A stretch of 64,000 bases of DNA from Eriocheir sinensis (Eukaryota > Arthropoda > Malacostraca > Decapoda > Varunidae): NCBI RefSeq assembly GCF_024679095.1, contig NC_066522.1, forward strand, positions 7,607,114-7,671,113. Direction: 5' to 3'. Of the stretch, positions 60,456-64,000 are shown piece after piece; within the stretch, counting starts at the first letter, position 1; the number at the start of each line of letters is the position of its first letter. Under the pieces are notes generated by a model that saw only the letters and a list, made by a program, of their open reading frames with translations, did not search any database and was not told where the DNA came from. The position numbers and the translations under genes were made by a program.

Positions 60456-61070
60456 GAAGGAAAAGAAAGAAAGGTGTGTTTATATTTGTGATTTAATAGA
60501 AGGGGAGACAGGACAAGAATCACAAAAGGAATAAAAGGTAGAGATTTTTTTTTCTTCTTCGCACTAATCCCTAATGGGGTCTGCCGCTCCCATAATGTTG
60601 TCGCCAGTAGCTCCTGTCTTCTGCGCCCTCTTCCTCCAGACCCACCTGCTCATGTCTCTCTCCATCTCTCCACCTGATCCTCTGTCTTCCCCTCGTTCTT
60701 CTTCCTTCCACCTGACTCCTCCATGCCGTCTTTACAGGGTCAACCTCCCCTAACCCCCCCCCCCCCCCCCAAAAAAAAAAAAAAAAGGGAACGTATGTTT
60801 TCTTTTGTTGAACTGGAAGGGGAGACTCACCAAGAATGACAAAAAGAAAGAAAGAAAAGTTAGAGAAAATTCCTCTCCCCCCAAAAAAGGAAGGTGTGTT
60901 TTCTCATGTTTTACTGGGAGAAATAACACGAACAACGACAAAAAAAAGGTAGATAAAGTCCCCCCCTCAAAAAAAAAATGGAAGGTGCGTTTTCTTATAT
61001 TTTACTGGAAGAGGAGACGGGACAAAAATAACTAAAAAAGAAGATAGAGGAAATCCCCGTAACACACTGA
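60456..61070 (+). repeat. Diverged tandem repeats, about 90-bp unit
   Basis: Units with GTGTGTTTTCTCATGTTTTAC, GGAGACAGGACAA-like and GGTAGA-AAAT-CCCC at 60470-60545, 60783-60880, 60880-60975 and 60975-61060. The first begins right beside the acceptor of the membrane-protein exon. The second block lies after a C-run/A-run at 60755-60787. Confidence 0.75.
60555..60745 (-). pseudogene. Possible LINE C-terminal scrap
   Basis: On the minus strand GATGDNIMGAADP and a basic WRKRAQ-like stretch resemble LINE tails. Weak. Confidence 0.25.
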
Positions 61071-61134
61071 TCCAACGAGGGTAAAATTAGATCACCGAAC
61101 TTGTTATATTTGATCTAAAGAATGATGGACAGTG

Positions 61135-61625
61135 ACGGAAAGGGGAAGGGGAAGGAGAAATGGAGATAAGGTTTTAGATATTCTTGATAGTATTTTCTTC
61201 AGGTTGAGAGTGTTATAGTCAGGGAAGGGAAAGGATGAAGGGAGATAATGTTATAAGTATTTTTGGTGGTACTTTTTCAGGGAAGGGAAAGGAAAAAGGG
61301 AGTTAAAGTTTTAGAAATTCTTGTTAGTTTTTTTTTAGGTTGGGAGTGTAATAATCAGGAAAGGGAAAGGAAAAAAAAAGGGAGAAAAGTTTTGAATATT
61401 CTTGGTCGTATTTATTTCACAGGTTGAGTGTGTGTAATAGTCAGGGAAGGGGAAGGAAAAAGGGAGATATAATTTCAAATACTCTTGGTAGTTTTCGTTT
61501 TCAGGTTGAGAGTGTGATGGTCAAGAAAGGGAAATGAAAAAAAATATATATATAATTTTTTATGTATTCTTTCTAGTTTCTTTTTTCAGGTTGGGCGTGT
61601 GTAATAGTCAGGGTGGAGGATGACT
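61135..61625 (+). repeat. Diverged minisatellite, roughly 80-115-bp units
   Basis: About five units with AGGTTGAGAGTGT(GA)TAGTCAG, GGGAAGGGAAAGGAAAAAGG and TATTCTTGGTAGT. Each carries a TTTTCAGG that looks like a splice acceptor, but no exon follows. Confidence 0.8.
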
Positions 61626-61851
61626 GATTTGATGTATGATTTTTCGATGATGTCACACACGGAGCTTACACGTGACAGCTGCTGAGAGACAAGGCATTCA
61701 TCATCATTTCTCAGGCTCGTCCGTAAATCGATTCAGTATACATTTGAAATTTTCTCGCGTGTTTGCGTTAACTACACATCGGCTTAATTTCTTCCACTCA
61801 TCCACTCCCCTATTAGTGAACCAGTTTGTGAACATCTCCGTGGATATTGCT

Positions 61852-61852
<1 letters not shown>

Positions 61853-61884
<32 letters not shown>

Positions 61885-61961
61885 GTTAGATACGGCAGGC
61901 TTACTACTACTACTACTCCTACTACTACTACTGCTACAACTACTACTATTACTACTACTAC

Positions 61962-62021
<60 letters not shown>

Positions 62022-62140
62022 ACACACACACGACCATGACCAAGGTCATTCACACAGTCATATCAAAACTAATAACCCTTCTTGTTCCCGCACTTCCCCT
62101 TCCCCCCTCTAATCTAGTCCCCCCCCCCCTCCTCTCGCCA

Positions 62141-62204
<64 letters not shown>

Positions 62205-62339
62205 CCATGACCAAGGTCACGCACGCAATCATATCAACAATGATAAACCTTCTCCCCCTTTCCACACTTGCCCTTTCCCCCCTCTATTCTAGCTCTCCCC
62301 CCCCCACCGCTCGACGACACATGCGCGCACGCGCGCGCG

Positions 62340-62388
<49 letters not shown>

Positions 62389-62395
62389 CCGTCAC
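61853..62395 (+). repeat. (GT)n, (CTA)n and three (CA)n arrays in tandem duplication
   Basis: A unit made of (CA)n, a CATGACCAAGGTCA block, a TTCCCCCCTCTA block and a C-run repeats about three times (61967, 62143, 62340). The first is preceded by (GT)n (61853-61880) and (CTA)n (61905-61965). Confidence 0.93.
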
Positions 62396-62579
62396 TGGAG
62401 CTCCAGCTCATTCGTGGAGGTTACTGCTGGTGATCGCGAGTCTATCGCGTGATTAGATTATGATGATACCTTTTTATACCTTTTCATACCTCATTGGATA
62501 CCACTTTGGCCTGTCACCCGGCAAGCTGAGATTCGAGTTGAGCTCAGCCCACTCGAGATCTTGAACCCACTAAACAGTT

Positions 62580-62734
62580 TTCTCTGACAGGAGCAGTTAC
62601 TGTCCCCCTTGAGCAAGGTGGGTGGGGGGAGGTCCTAGAAGTATTCATAAGTTGGCCTCCCGAGCCAAAATAATAACTTTCCGCGAGGTTATTGGCTGGA
62701 GATCACGCGTTCAGCATATGATCAGACCGTGGGT

Positions 62735-62776
<42 letters not shown>
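62580..62776 (+). mobile_element. Diverged SINE family B copy with (CA)n tail
   Basis: GGAGCAGTTACTGTCCCCCT, GAGCAAGGTGGGTGGG, GAGGTCCTAGAAGTA and GACCGTGGGTAAATAACACA parallel 36045-36208. (CA)n follows (62741-62775). Confidence 0.65.
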
Positions 62777-62777
<1 letters not shown>

Positions 62778-62929
62778 GTACATGCTACCGCTGATGGACC
62801 GCCATTTGGAGGGGGCGTGTTCGTTCGTGCACGTACGCCAGGCATGCGGCGCTGAGAGACGGCACGGCAAGGACGACCCGCCGCGGCACGCCATCATTAA
62901 TGCCACTTCTGCTTTTACTGCTACAGCTA

Positions 62930-62942
62930 CTACGACTACTAT

Positions 62943-63023
<81 letters not shown>

Positions 63024-63138
63024 AACTACTACTACTACTACTACCGCTACTACTACTACTATTCCTACTACTACTACTTCTACTACTACTACTTTTTTTC
63101 TACTTCTACTACTACTACTATTACTACTACTACTACTG

Positions 63139-63229
<91 letters not shown>

Positions 63230-63285
63230 AACTAATTCTACAACGCTAGCACAACTACTACTACTACTATTACTACCACTACTAC
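62930..63285 (+). repeat. (CTA)n array
   Basis: ACT triplets with minor changes. Open frames in all directions are artefacts. Confidence 0.97.
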
Positions 63286-63469
63286 CTTTGCAACCACCAC
63301 CATCACCATCATTACTACTACCACCTCCACCACCACTACACTGAATAAAAAGTACCACCCCATTTATCATGAAGAGAAATTGGACCATTCTTGATTGCCA
63401 TTTTTTTTTGTTTCACTCTATACGAATACCATGACACGGGAGATATGTTTTTTTTTATATTATTTGTAT

Positions 63470-63625
<156 letters not shown>

Positions 63626-63743
63626 CGCCTTAATCGTAATAATATACTAACGTTTTTATTTTCATTATTTTTATTTTCAATCATATTCTATTTTTATCTG
63701 GTGGAATATCAAGATTGCGGATATTTTTTTTATATTAATTGTG

Positions 63744-63863
<120 letters not shown>

Positions 63864-64000
63864 CTTGACCCTAAATGAATAGTGACCTTTACATTTCCAC
63901 TACAACGAACACTACACTTAAAAAAACCTCAATACCTGAATTTATGACCCCCAAGCACGTCCACCATAACAACCATCCTCCATCATTGCTCCTGCCGCCA

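Noticed and set aside
61200..61600. Series of TTTTCAGG acceptors suggesting small exons
   Set aside because: They are the same position in successive minisatellite units, and no phase-consistent open exon with a donor follows.
62782..63388. Leu-, Thr- and Tyr-rich frames
   Set aside because: Artefacts of the (CTA)n array.

Overview
This is a eukaryotic, animal-type window. Spliced genes with GT-AG introns are scattered in a repeat-saturated background. The best guess is a decapod crustacean. The grounds are a secreted GH18 chitinase with arthropod architecture, very heavy (TA)n, (CA)n, (TC)n and (CTA)n microsatellite load, several tRNA-derived SINE families with CA tails, and abundant Tigger/pogo, PIF/Harbinger and piggyBac-like DNA elements. 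The taxon is an inference from content; I see no diagnostic species marker.

Four host genes are supported. (1) A plus-strand gene of unknown identity enters from the left. Only its last coding exon (9469-9686) and a poly(A) signal (9709-9714) are visible, so the first 9.4 kb is probably its last intron, filled with nested transposons. (2) A minus-strand homologue of C20orf27/ADISSP (adipose-secreted signalling protein family) has five well-supported coding elements plus a probable start exon between 20287 and 23962. A CpG-rich promoter candidate lies at about 26.6-27.1 kb. (3) A minus-strand single-pass membrane protein of unknown family shows its last three coding exons at 60332-60453, 53934-54058 and 37669-37916; its 5' part lies beyond the right edge. 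(4) A plus-strand GH18 chitinase (nine coding exons, 39106-49963, about 400 residues) sits entirely inside the 16-kb last intron of gene 3, in antisense orientation.

Layout. 1-7.4 kb: two adjacent copies of an unclassified repeat (called X here) that have been invaded in layers. X1 holds a SINE and a piggyBac-like MITE, which itself holds a complete but decayed Tigger element. X2 holds an RTE-like LINE, which itself holds a Harbinger-like MITE. 7.4-9.35 kb: a Tigger-derived element carrying a 49-bp minisatellite, with another TIR element inside it. 9.7-15.2 kb: transposon ends joined by (TA)n arrays. 15-20 kb: sparse repeats, LINE scraps and a piggyBac-like MITE. 20-27 kb: ADISSP, with MITEs in its introns and immediately 3' of it. 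27-37.5 kb: LINE fragments, trinucleotide microsatellites, a SINE and a 42-bp minisatellite. 37.6-60.5 kb: the membrane-protein gene with the nested chitinase. 60.5-64 kb: minisatellite and microsatellite sequence, presumably an upstream intron of gene 3.

The host genes do not form a pathway I can argue for. The chitinase and its host gene overlap physically, so their expression could interfere, but the sequence does not show that it does. Most of the window is explained by transposons and simple repeats. The most unusual signals are the antisense nested chitinase, a non-canonical GC-AG intron and duplicated splice acceptors within it, a Tigger transposase with three in-frame cassette exons bounded by splice signals, several insertions whose empty sites can be read from paralogous copies in the same window, and a roughly 210-bp near-perfect palindrome.
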